The notes beneath the pieces were generated by a model. That model had not been told where the DNA came from and did not search any database. It was given only the letters and a program-made list of their open reading frames with translations. Of a stretch of 12,027 nucleotides of DNA, positions 1 to 6,072 are shown piece after piece (the stretch's first letter is position 1; every line of letters begins with the position of its first letter). The position numbers were made by a program, and so were the translations under genes. This DNA is from Enteractinococcus helveticum. Lineage in GTDB: Bacteria; Actinomycetota; Actinomycetes; Actinomycetales; Micrococcaceae. The stretch lies in assembly GCF_020742345.1 (NCBI RefSeq), contig NZ_DYXC01000047.1, positions 1 through 12,027 on the forward strand, given 5' to 3'.

Positions 1-602
1 TCAAGTCCTTGCAGCGGCAGAGGAAGCATGCTCATCTGCACCTGTAGGGGGAGTTGGGTGAGGTTGCGAAGGTTTTCAATGATGATGCCACCGTTACCTA
101 GCCAGAACTGGTGGACGGGGAAAGTGTCGGCCGCCTCGGCTGTGGGGTCGGGGCTCAGCGTGTCCACACCTAGAACTCTGGCGCCCAGCTGCCAGAGTTC
201 TTCCGCCAGACCTACTTCTATATAAGGATGGTGTTCTCGTCGCGGTGTATGAAAATATTGGTCCCAGCCGGTCGCGATGCACACAATATGTGGCAGCTGA
301 TCAGGGACATGAACCAGATTATCGCAGCCGATGGGTTGTTCGGCTGCTGCTTCCTGGCGAAGCTGGAGGACCGTGGCGGAACCGTGGAGCAGCTCGAGAT
401 CTAACTGGTCAACAGTTTGCCCGTTTGGGATGCTGTGTGAGGGTGCATCTAAATGCGTACCGGTGTGGGTGCCAAAGTGAAGTCCGGTGACTTCTGCACC
501 ATCTGTCGGGATAGACAGCGCTGAGTCGAACTCGACCTGTGGATCTCCCGGATAGATCGGCATGCCCTGATAGATGGGATGGCTGAGATCAAATATCGTC
601 AT
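1..602 (-). CDS. Cyclase family protein (kynurenine formamidase-like metal hydrolase), 3' end cut off by window edge
   Basis: The reading frame runs leftward from an ATG at 602-600 and stays open for 200 codons to the window edge, so the C-terminus is missing. Families of this kind are roughly 200-230 residues, so probably only a few residues are lost. The N-terminus (MTIFDLSHPIYQGMPIYPGD) is typical of the cyclase family (PF04199). The signature HFGTHTGTHLDAPSH lies at residues 42-56. By analogy with KynB enzymes, H46, H50 and D52 would bind metal and H56 would be catalytic. A conserved-looking GVDTLSPD lies near 145-152 and E176 in GGIIIENL. These enzymes hydrolyse amide or ester bonds (N-formylkynurenine in KynB), but the substrate here is unknown because no tryptophan-catabolism genes are visible. 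A good ribosome site (GGGAAG, 616-611, 8-nt spacing) lies inside the end of the upstream tetR gene, which it overlaps by ATGA, so the two are probably co-transcribed and coupled. Confidence 0.88.
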   Translation of the reverse strand, partial: MTIFDLSHPIYQGMPIYPGDPQVEFDSALSIPTDGAEVTGLHFGTHTGTHLDAPSHSIPNGQTVDQLDLELLHGSATVLQLRQEAAAEQPIGCDNLVHVPDQLPHIVCIATGWDQYFHTPRREHHPYIEVGLAEELWQLGARVLGVDTLSPDPTAEAADTFPVHQFWLGNGGIIIENLRNLTQLPLQVQMSMLPLPLQGL

Positions 603-1183
603 GGTGATGACTTCCCGATGATCGAGGCTGCTGAGCGTAAGGCGGCAATAAAGGCAGTCTCACGATCGGTAGGGGTTTCATTGGAGCCGGCAAGGCCTGC
701 TAATTCCAGACTCACGAGACCGTGAATATAGGCCCACAGGCGATAGGCTCGCATACATGCTTCGGAGGTTTCGACCTCTACTGCACGTTGCACGGCGGTC
801 ACGAGTATTCCAAATGTATTATCAACGTGTTCGGTGGTGCCTGACCCGTAGATGTCGTTGAACATCACTCGATAATAATGCGGATTGTCCAGTGCGTTGG
901 TCCGGTAGGCTTTTCCCAGCTCTAAGAGATCCGCTGCAGGATCATCAGTATGGACTACGGATTGTAGCTGTTCGGCAAATCGTGTAAAGCCTTCGATCAC
1001 GACTGCTTCGATGAGAGCTTCGCGACTACCAAAGAGTGCGTAGATCGCGGCAGTGGTGGTGCCAGCTGCTGTGGCAACTTTGCGCATTGATAATGCCGCG
1101 GCACCATGCTCGGCAATGATCTCTGAAGAAACCTCAAGCAGCCGTTGTCGGACCGTTTCGTCGTGGATTCGTGGTCTAGCCAT
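599..1183 (-). CDS. TetR family transcriptional regulator with WHG-type C-terminal domain
   Basis: This 194-residue protein has the usual TetR length. The N-terminal helix-turn-helix lies at about residues 12-58, with the recognition part LSMRKVATAAGTTTAAIYAL at 31-50. The C-terminal ligand domain (about 85-185) carries the W150-x3-H154-G155 arrangement of the WHG family, and NPHYYRVMF at 100-108 fits that domain. TetR proteins bind palindromic operators as dimers and are usually released by a small ligand. The ligand here is unknown. The gene overlaps the downstream cyclase gene by four bases (ATGA) and is divergent from a small membrane protein gene. The shared 85-bp spacer holds two short palindromes inside a longer one, so control of both directions is likely. 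No Shine-Dalgarno is seen upstream, and a TACTAT box (minus strand, 1200-1195) would give an almost leaderless transcript. The start is well placed at the usual N-terminal length before the HTH. Confidence 0.93.
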   Translation of the reverse strand: MARPRIHDETVRQRLLEVSSEIIAEHGAAALSMRKVATAAGTTTAAIYALFGSREALIEAVVIEGFTRFAEQLQSVVHTDDPAADLLELGKAYRTNALDNPHYYRVMFNDIYGSGTTEHVDNTFGILVTAVQRAVEVETSEACMRAYRLWAYIHGLVSLELAGLAGSNETPTDRETAFIAALRSAASIIGKSSP

Positions 1184-1200
1184 TTTCTGAGTCTATAGTA

Positions 1201-1230
1201 TTGCACAACGTTTTCTAACAGTGTTATATT
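1201..1230 (+). promoter_or_regulatory. Candidate sigma-70-type promoter of the small membrane protein gene
   Basis: A -35-like TTGCAC (1201-1206) and a -10-like TATATT (1225-1230) are separated by 18 bp. Transcription would begin near 1237, giving a leader of about 30 nt with the ribosome site AAGGGG (1255-1260) in front of the ATG at 1269. The -10 box lies between the two short palindromes of the proposed TetR operator, so bound repressor would block it. Confidence 0.5.
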
Positions 1231-1248
1231 ACAGTGTACAGAAACGTT
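1207..1248. promoter_or_regulatory. Probable TetR operator: two palindromes nested in a 42-bp imperfect inverted repeat
   Basis: The outer arms AACGTTT (1207-1213) and AAACGTT (1242-1248) are exact inverted repeats. Inside them lie TAACAGTGTTA (1216-1226) and TACAGTGTA (1230-1238), each a palindrome around a central G, with centres 13 bp apart. The ACAGTGT core therefore occurs twice as a direct repeat as well as forming palindromes. The site lies between the divergent tetR and membrane-protein genes and overlaps the likely promoters of both. Binding by the adjacent TetR protein is inferred from position and symmetry. Confidence 0.65.
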
Positions 1249-1268
1249 ACCCTCAAGGGGTGTCTGCA

Positions 1269-1679
1269 ATGTTTGAACTCTCCGATCCAGCTCGTATCAC
1301 CGCTGGTTTTGTCTTATTAGCAGCTATTACCGTAACTACCGGCGGCTACTTATTAACCCGGATCTCGCGGGGAAAAATGGAGGCCACGGACTTCCAGAAA
1401 TCGTTTTATCGCGCGGGACATGCCCATGCGGGTGTGCTCATTATTCTTGGACTGGTGTGTCTCATATTGACGGAAGCCTCGTCGCTGACCGGTGGCTGGC
1501 TCTGGTTGAGCCGAGCCGGCGTGCTGATTTCTGCCATCTTGATGCCAGCGGGATTTTTCTTCTCGGCAATGGGTAAAGGGCGCACACAACCCAGTGCCTG
1601 GATTACCTTGCTGTGGATCGGAGCGATATTTCTGGTCTCGGGACTAGCAGCCTGTGGAATCGGGCTGCTTGTCAGCTAG
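1269..1679 (+). CDS. Small four-helix integral membrane protein with FYRAGHAHAG motif, function unknown
   Basis: The product is 136 residues with four predicted membrane helices at about 10-30, 51-68, 82-101 and 111-134. The histidine-containing motif FYRAGHAHAG (46-55) opens the second helix. Two histidines in a membrane face could bind metal or haem, but that is speculation. I recognise the general look of an uncharacterised actinobacterial membrane protein and do not know a function. An in-frame GTG at 1221 would give 16 extra residues, but it overlaps the promoter and operator. The ATG at 1269 has AAGGGG at 1255-1260 with 8-nt spacing, so I chose it. The gene is divergent from tetR and is probably its regulatory target, which would link it to the cyclase gene. 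Confidence 0.8.
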   Translation: MFELSDPARITAGFVLLAAITVTTGGYLLTRISRGKMEATDFQKSFYRAGHAHAGVLIILGLVCLILTEASSLTGGWLWLSRAGVLISAILMPAGFFFSAMGKGRTQPSAWITLLWIGAIFLVSGLAACGIGLLVS

Positions 1680-1727
1680 GTTTGGATACCAGCGAGATGA
1701 CCGCATAAGTCTCTGGTTTTTATTCTG

Positions 1728-1779
1728 AGCTGTTCAGACAGCTAGGCTGCGGATAACGAGTCTGTTGCCTTTAGGCAAC
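1728..1779. other. Two short stem-loops in the gap before the flavin monooxygenase gene
   Basis: AGCTGT-TCAG-ACAGCT (1728-1743) and GTTGCC-TTTA-GGCAAC (1764-1779) are both perfect 6-bp stems with 4-nt loops. Neither is followed by a T-run, so they are not classic intrinsic terminators. They could be operators or leader structures for the gene starting at 1808. No convincing promoter was found in this 128-bp gap. Confidence 0.4.
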
Positions 1780-1807
1780 TTGGACTATCGAAAGGAAATT
1801 ATCGACG

Positions 1808-2794
1808 TTGTCTGTACCGCTGAGTATTCTCGATCTTGTCTCCATCGCTGAAGGCTCCACCGCCCGCGATGCGATTGCGGCCTCGATGTCTTCGGCTAAA
1901 CTCGTCGATAACCTGGGCTATCGACGCTTGTGGTTCGCAGAACACCACAACACCCCAAACCTAGCGGCCAGCTCCACCGCACTGCTAATTTCTCAGGCCG
2001 CAGCGGTTACTGAAAAGATTCGGGTCGGCTCAGGGGGCGTGATGTTGCCAAATCACGCACCGCTAATGGTTGCTGAACAATATGGCACCTTGGCGAATAT
2101 GCACGGGGATCGTATTGATCTGGGACTGGGCAGAGCACCCGGCACCGATATGATGACGGCGCAGGCCCTGAGTCGATCATCCGCCGAGCCCCAGGCGTTT
2201 GCGCAAAACATTTATGACATGCAGGGTTGGTTTGGTGAAAACGGCACCGCGTATAGCGTGCCCATCGTCTCGGCAGTTTCAACAAACACTAATGTTCCCA
2301 TCTGGGTCCTAGGATCAACCGTCAATGGTGCGTCAATTGCAGGACAATTAGGCCTACCGTTCTCAATCGCATCGCATTTTGCTCCCGATCAAATCGACCA
2401 AGCTATTCAGGTGTACCGCGAAGCATTTACTACTGAATCAGCCACAGCTCAGATTGATACACCATATGTCATGGCAGGCATCAATGTCATGGTCGCTGAC
2501 ACTGAGGAACAAGCCAAACGCGAGTTCACTGTGGTCCAGCAAATGTTCCAGGATATTCACACCGGACAACGTCGACTGCTGCAGCCACCGGTGGAACCGA
2601 ATCAGCTCACCGGCGTCGGTGCGGAACATTCGATGCTGCGCATTCAGGCTGTTGGCTCACCTCACACGGTGAAAACTCAGCTTGATGACTTCGTAGCACG
2701 AACCGGAGCCGATGAACTCATCACGGTCACCTACGCATATGACCCAGCAGTCCGAGACCGCTCCTACGAATTATTGGCAGATGTCTGGTTCTAA
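1808..2794 (+). CDS. LLM class flavin-dependent oxidoreductase (luciferase-like monooxygenase, group 1 type)
   Basis: This 328-residue protein matches the length and layout of the bacterial luciferase-like TIM-barrel family, in particular the subgroup beginning with a conserved LSxLDL. Visible landmarks are PLSILDL (4-10), LWFAEHH (41-47), RVGSGGVMLPNHAPLMVAEQ (72-91), RIDLGLGRAPGTD (102-114) and WVLGST (166-171). Such enzymes use reduced flavin, usually FMNH2 supplied by a separate reductase, and O2 to oxidise an organic substrate, or they bind F420. The substrate cannot be told from sequence. The start is a TTG, preceded by AAAGGAA (1791-1797) at about 10-nt spacing. No in-frame ATG gives the conserved N-terminus, so TTG is preferred. 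The 3' end overlaps the next gene, another flavin-associated protein, by 14 bp, suggesting a two-gene operon. Confidence 0.92.
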   Translation: MSVPLSILDLVSIAEGSTARDAIAASMSSAKLVDNLGYRRLWFAEHHNTPNLAASSTALLISQAAAVTEKIRVGSGGVMLPNHAPLMVAEQYGTLANMHGDRIDLGLGRAPGTDMMTAQALSRSSAEPQAFAQNIYDMQGWFGENGTAYSVPIVSAVSTNTNVPIWVLGSTVNGASIAGQLGLPFSIASHFAPDQIDQAIQVYREAFTTESATAQIDTPYVMAGINVMVADTEEQAKREFTVVQQMFQDIHTGQRRLLQPPVEPNQLTGVGAEHSMLRIQAVGSPHTVKTQLDDFVARTGADELITVTYAYDPAVRDRSYELLADVWF

Positions 2795-3401
2795 TCGCAG
2801 GCCGGTGAACCAGACGCTTGGACAATCCACGGTGAACCTGATGGCTGATGCAGAAAAACTGCTTAAAACCATATGGCAGTTGATGACCGATGCGGCGACA
2901 CCGCCGGGCAACGGGCTGACGTTGATGAATATTGCCACCGTCGGTCGTAATGGTGGGCCCCGGGCCCGATCTGTTATTTTACGTGACTTTGCGCGCTCGC
3001 CGGAACGTCTTGGGTTTGCCACACACGCTTCATCAGCGAAAGTGGCCGAAATTCGATCCAATTCAGCAGTCGCGGCAACATGCTATGACCGCAAGCGGTC
3101 ACTGCAACTGCGCTTCGAAGGCACAGCTGAGATTATTGCAGATGATGCTGAGCGCTGGCGTGCTTGGCAACTCCTGGCACCCCACAGTCGGCAACAGTAC
3201 GTTTCCCTGGTCACACCGGGCAGGGAGCTGACAACTCATGACCCGCGTGAAGATGACGTATCGACTGCGTTTCAACGTTTTGCCTGGATCAGTGTCCAGT
3301 TGCGGCATCTGGAATGGTTAGACCTCAGCACTGATCCGCATACTCGCTGGCAGTTCGAGCTAATAAACAACGGCTGGAGCGGTCAGCGCGTCATCCCATA
3401 G
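2781..3401 (+). CDS. Pyridoxamine 5'-phosphate oxidase-related FMN-binding split-barrel protein
   Basis: The protein is 206 residues from the ATG at 2781. It shows a split-barrel FMN fold: TLMNIATVGRNGGPRARSVI (47-66) continuing into LRDF, then LGFATHASSAKVAEI (77-91) and SLQLRFEGTAEI (107-118). The arginines of RARSVILR and the residues around S107-R111 correspond to FMN-phosphate contacts in the family. The C-terminal part (WISVQLRHLEWLDL, 169-182) is also family-like. It resembles the broad PNPOx-like group and is not clearly a true PdxH, so a vitamin B6 role is not claimed. The start is uncertain. ATG 2781 overlaps the monooxygenase gene by 14 bp but has no clear Shine-Dalgarno. ATG 2841 has GGTGA at 2831-2835 and would give 186 residues with the core intact. 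It probably works alongside the upstream flavin enzyme, perhaps as an FMN-binding partner. Confidence 0.85.
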   Translation: MSGSNRRPVNQTLGQSTVNLMADAEKLLKTIWQLMTDAATPPGNGLTLMNIATVGRNGGPRARSVILRDFARSPERLGFATHASSAKVAEIRSNSAVAATCYDRKRSLQLRFEGTAEIIADDAERWRAWQLLAPHSRQQYVSLVTPGRELTTHDPREDDVSTAFQRFAWISVQLRHLEWLDLSTDPHTRWQFELINNGWSGQRVIP

Positions 3402-3414
3402 GCGCCTATTTTTT
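3398..3414. terminator. Weak candidate terminator between convergent genes
   Basis: The 12-bp palindrome ATAGGCGCCTAT (3398-3409) contains the plus-strand gene's stop codon and is directly followed by T's to 3414 (six in all, 3409-3414). A real hairpin would need to open the centre, leaving a four-bp stem, so the structure is weak. It lies exactly where two convergent genes meet, separated by only 4 bp. Confidence 0.35.
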
Positions 3415-3750
3415 GAGGGCTTTGACGATACGTGTGACTACAAGACCGCCGATATACGCCAGCGGGATGCTCACGCCAAGTAATGCGACGGTATTTGGTT
3501 CAAAATGAGTGGTGCCGTTGCGGGTAATGTAGGCGCCCACCGGTACCGATATCCCACCACCGCCGCCGCCACTTCCGGCGTCACCGGTCTGTTCGAGATC
3601 GTTCCTGTCAGCTTCTCCGCCACCGAAGCCAAAGCTGACGAGCGCGACCGGAATAATCTTGGCACCGTCCACCTCAATGGGTGTTCCGTACGAATTTTTG
3701 ACACCAATCGTAGAGAGCTTTTCGGCCAATTGGGCTGTAAGTAGTTCCAT
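3406..3750 (-). CDS. GerW/YtfJ family protein (spore germination/sporulation family member)
   Basis: This 114-residue protein shows the family layout. There is a short N-terminal helix (1-16), then GTPIEVDGAKIIPVALVSF (22-40) running into GFGGG, a polar linker, a poly-glycine run (GSGGGGGG, 59-66), and a strand ISVPVGAYIT followed by a C-terminal hydrophobic segment (about 87-107) and a basic end. In Bacillus, GerW (YtfJ) is a spore protein needed for germination. Homologues are also found in non-sporulating actinobacteria, where the function is unknown. The C-terminal hydrophobic stretch suggests membrane association. It is transcribed against the flavin genes and divergently from the YkvI-like gene. 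No strong Shine-Dalgarno precedes the ATG. The leader holds the hairpin TTGGCT-CTA-AGCCAA (3763-3777) a few bases upstream. Confidence 0.85.
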   Translation of the reverse strand: MELLTAQLAEKLSTIGVKNSYGTPIEVDGAKIIPVALVSFGFGGGEADRNDLEQTGDAGSGGGGGGISVPVGAYITRNGTTHFEPNTVALLGVSIPLAYIGGLVVTRIVKALKK

Positions 3751-3972
3751 GGTCTCAGCCTATTGGCTCTAAGCCAAAAAATGCAGGGGGAATCCCGCAA
3801 AATGTCCGGAGCCGGTACCAGCTACGGTGTCAGTCTTGGCGCAATAAGCCGATGTTCTGGCGGAATCATGGCAGACAAAGAACCGTCGTAACGAGGACAG
3901 AGCGATGCATCACTTAAGCGCTATGGTTGATGAAGTTGTAACCATATAGAGAGCATGTGACAAGGGCATCAT
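3751..3972. other. 222-bp divergent intergenic region between the GerW-like and YkvI-like genes
   Basis: No credible ORF is seen here. Next to the GerW-like start lies the hairpin TTGGCT-CTA-AGCCAA (3763-3777). Read on the minus strand, a GC-rich stem-loop (3782-3797) is followed by a run of T's (3781-3776), like a weak terminator or attenuator ahead of the gene. A near-perfect palindrome centred on GGTACC lies at 3810-3823. An inverted repeat TATGGTT / AACCATA (3922-3928 and 3940-3946) lies 27 bp before the next start codon. I could not assign a confident promoter. Confidence 0.45.
3922..3946. promoter_or_regulatory. Inverted repeat upstream of the YkvI-like gene, possible operator
   Basis: Seven-base arms TATGGTT (3922-3928) and AACCATA (3940-3946) are exact inverted repeats around an 11-nt spacer. 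The ribosome site AAGGG (3962-3966) and the ATG at 3973 follow shortly after. The position fits a regulator binding site over or next to the promoter. No matching regulator gene is in the window. Confidence 0.35.
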
Positions 3973-5055
3973 ATGAAAGACACGCTACGCATTGCCGGGG
4001 TATACGTCGGCACTATTATTGGAGCTGGCTATGCATCTGGCCAGGAGATCCTGCAGTTTTTTACCGGCTACGGCTGGTGGGGTATTCTGGGCACCCTTGT
4101 CACGATGATCCTTTATCCGCTGCTGGGCTACTACCTGGTGGTACTGGGCAAGCGGGTCAAGGCCTGGTCGCATAAGACCCTGATTTACCATATCTGCGGG
4201 AAGTATTTGGGCGCCGTCGTCGATATTCTGCTGGCCTTCTTCCTCTTTGGTGTGGGCGTGATTATGATTGCCGGTTCAGGGTCGCTGTTCCAACAACAAT
4301 TCGGTATTCCACCGGTTGCAGGCTATGCGCTCATGACAGTGTTGGTGATTACCGCACTGCTGCTGAGCTTGCGCCGGGTATTAGATGTCATCAGCATTTT
4401 GACGCCGGTGGCCTTCCTGCTGGTCATCGCCCTGGCAATCTACGCTGCTGTGACCGCGGATACTTCGGGAGTGGATTTGGAAACCGTAGCAGCTACCCAG
4501 CAGGAATTGGCTTCCCCACACTGGTTGCTATCGGCAGCTTTGCACGTTTCCTTTAATGTTGCGATTACGGTGAGTATCCTGGCGCTTGTGGGGGCCACCG
4601 AGCCGAACTATAAGGCAGCCAAACGCGGTGCGGTGCTGGGCGGTATTCTGCTGGGAATCATTGCCCTGGTAATCAACTTGGCCCTGTACATGAATGTAGG
4701 TGAACTCGTTGGCACCGATATGCCAATGCTCATTATTGCCACCGATTTACATCCGTATATTGGGGCGGCCATGGCACTGGTGCTGTTGGCCATGATCTTC
4801 AATACCGCAGTGCCTACCTTGTATTCCTTTACCGCACGATTTTTCACCGTCGAGACCCGCAGCTTCCGCATTGCCGCCGTCGTCGTTGGTATTGCAGCCT
4901 TTGGGTTTGGATTCGTTGGGTTTACCACGCTGGTGGGTACCGTGTATCCGCTGTTGGGCTACGTGGGCTTCGTCATCTTTATTTCCATGGGGGTCAACCT
5001 GATTCGGACTCGACGCAAGCCGGTGGAAGCCGAGGAATTTGCGTTGACCGAATAG
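3973..5055 (+). CDS. YkvI family integral membrane transporter-like protein
   Basis: The product is a 360-residue, very hydrophobic protein with about ten membrane helices, at roughly 6-28, 36-58, 82-104, 117-134, 138-160, 186-207, 221-242, 262-284, 300-322 and 325-343. The first helix has the glycine-rich break GAGYASGQE (17-25). Together with the overall layout this matches the uncharacterised YkvI family (COG3949), which resembles LeuT-fold amino-acid or cation symporters. The unwound first helix in such carriers typically binds substrate and ion. The substrate here is unknown. The start ATG has AAGGG at 3962-3966 with 6-nt spacing. It stands alone on its strand, with 90 bp before the ABC exporter operon and a divergent gene upstream. 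The tail after the last helix is short, charged and cytoplasmic-looking. Confidence 0.88.
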   Translation: MKDTLRIAGVYVGTIIGAGYASGQEILQFFTGYGWWGILGTLVTMILYPLLGYYLVVLGKRVKAWSHKTLIYHICGKYLGAVVDILLAFFLFGVGVIMIAGSGSLFQQQFGIPPVAGYALMTVLVITALLLSLRRVLDVISILTPVAFLLVIALAIYAAVTADTSGVDLETVAATQQELASPHWLLSAALHVSFNVAITVSILALVGATEPNYKAAKRGAVLGGILLGIIALVINLALYMNVGELVGTDMPMLIIATDLHPYIGAAMALVLLAMIFNTAVPTLYSFTARFFTVETRSFRIAAVVVGIAAFGFGFVGFTTLVGTVYPLLGYVGFVIFISMGVNLIRTRRKPVEAEEFALTE

Positions 5056-5145
5056 CGATTCTCCTGCGCAGGACCCCCTGTCGTCGACAACGTGCGTCGG
5101 GTAGTCTCGGTGATACAACACTGAGATGATGGAAGGGAAATTCCG

Positions 5146-6072
5146 ATGGTCGCAGTTGTTGAAACCCGCGCCCTGACGAAACTCTACGGCCGGCATGTGG
5201 CAGTCCAAGATATCGACTTGCAGGTCCACCGCGGCTCGGTCTTCGGTCTGATCGGACCCAACGGAGCCGGCAAAACTACGGTCCTGCGCATGCTGGTGGA
5301 CATTATTCGTCCCACCTCCGGCGAATTGACGGTCCTGGGAGATTCGCCCCGCCGAGCGGGCGCGGGTATACGGCGTCGCATCGGATATTTGCCAGGCGAT
5401 GTGACCCTCACCGACCGGCTTTCCGGGCGCACGTTGTTACACCACATTGCCCAGCTCAGTGGCACAGTTGCCGAACGCAAAATTGACCAACTTGCCGAGC
5501 GACTGGAACTGGATATGACCCGTCCGGTCCGGGAGCTATCCAAGGGCAATAAACAAAAACTGGGCCTCATCCAGGCTTTTATGCACGAACCCGAACTGCT
5601 GATTCTGGATGAACCGACCAGCGGTTTGGACCCGCTGATGCAACGCGAATTTTTGACCATGGTGCGCGAAGCCTCCCGTGCGGGCCAAACAGTTGTGCTC
5701 AGCTCGCACATCTTGAGCGAAATCCAACACGCCGCAGACGACGTTGCAGTGCTTGCCCAAGGCACAGTGGTTGCCCACGGCGATGTCGCGTCATTACGGC
5801 TGACCAGTGTGGCCCGGCTGGGTGCGGTGATTGCCGACGTCGATGCGACGACCCTGCACACGCGCATGCACGAGCTAGAGCAGCTGGAAGACCTCGATAT
5901 CCAAGCTACCGGAGACGAACACGTCCACCGGTTGACCGCAACGATTCGCGGCGACATTGATCCGGTGATCAAAGCGCTTGCCACATTCCGGATTCGAGAC
6001 CTGACGGTGGAAGAACCTGATCTGGAAGAGTCCATTATCGATCTCTACACTCGAACGGAGCAGGTCCAATGA
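5146..6072 (+). CDS. ABC transporter ATP-binding protein (ABC-2 type exporter)
   Basis: This 308-residue protein has an N-terminal nucleotide-binding domain and a C-terminal extension of about 90 residues. Motifs are Walker A GPNGAGKT (37-44), a degenerate signature LSKGNKQK (131-138), Walker B LLILDEP (151-157), D-loop SGLD (159-162) and H-loop SSH (186-188). GYLPGDV (80-86) stands where the Q-loop is expected, without an obvious glutamine. All are normal for the drug/antibiotic-exporter (CcmA-like) branch. It would energise export by the permease encoded directly downstream, which it overlaps by ATGA (6069-6072). The ribosome site GGAAGGG (5131-5137) is strong, with 8-nt spacing to the ATG. 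The substrate cannot be inferred. The 90-bp gap upstream holds a perfect palindrome TCCTGCGCAGGA (5062-5073) of unknown role. Confidence 0.95.
   Translation: MVAVVETRALTKLYGRHVAVQDIDLQVHRGSVFGLIGPNGAGKTTVLRMLVDIIRPTSGELTVLGDSPRRAGAGIRRRIGYLPGDVTLTDRLSGRTLLHHIAQLSGTVAERKIDQLAERLELDMTRPVRELSKGNKQKLGLIQAFMHEPELLILDEPTSGLDPLMQREFLTMVREASRAGQTVVLSSHILSEIQHAADDVAVLAQGTVVAHGDVASLRLTSVARLGAVIADVDATTLHTRMHELEQLEDLDIQATGDEHVHRLTATIRGDIDPVIKALATFRIRDLTVEEPDLEESIIDLYTRTEQVQ

Noticed and set aside
245..490. Plus-strand ORF of 81 residues
   Set aside because: It is antisense to the cyclase gene, whose protein shows the family's metal-binding motif. The plus-strand product looks like random arginine-rich sequence.
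1221..1268. GTG start giving 16 extra N-terminal residues for the small membrane protein
   Set aside because: It lies inside the operator and -10 region, and the ATG at 1269 has a well-spaced AAGGGG ribosome site.
5062..5073. Palindrome TCCTGCGCAGGA as terminator of the YkvI-like gene
   Set aside because: There is no loop and no T-run, so it is noted only as a palindrome of unknown role.
5184..6035. Minus-strand ORF of 283 residues
   Set aside because: Serine/arginine-rich composition is typical of the antisense frame of a GC-rich gene. The ABC ATPase on the plus strand has all nucleotide-binding motifs.
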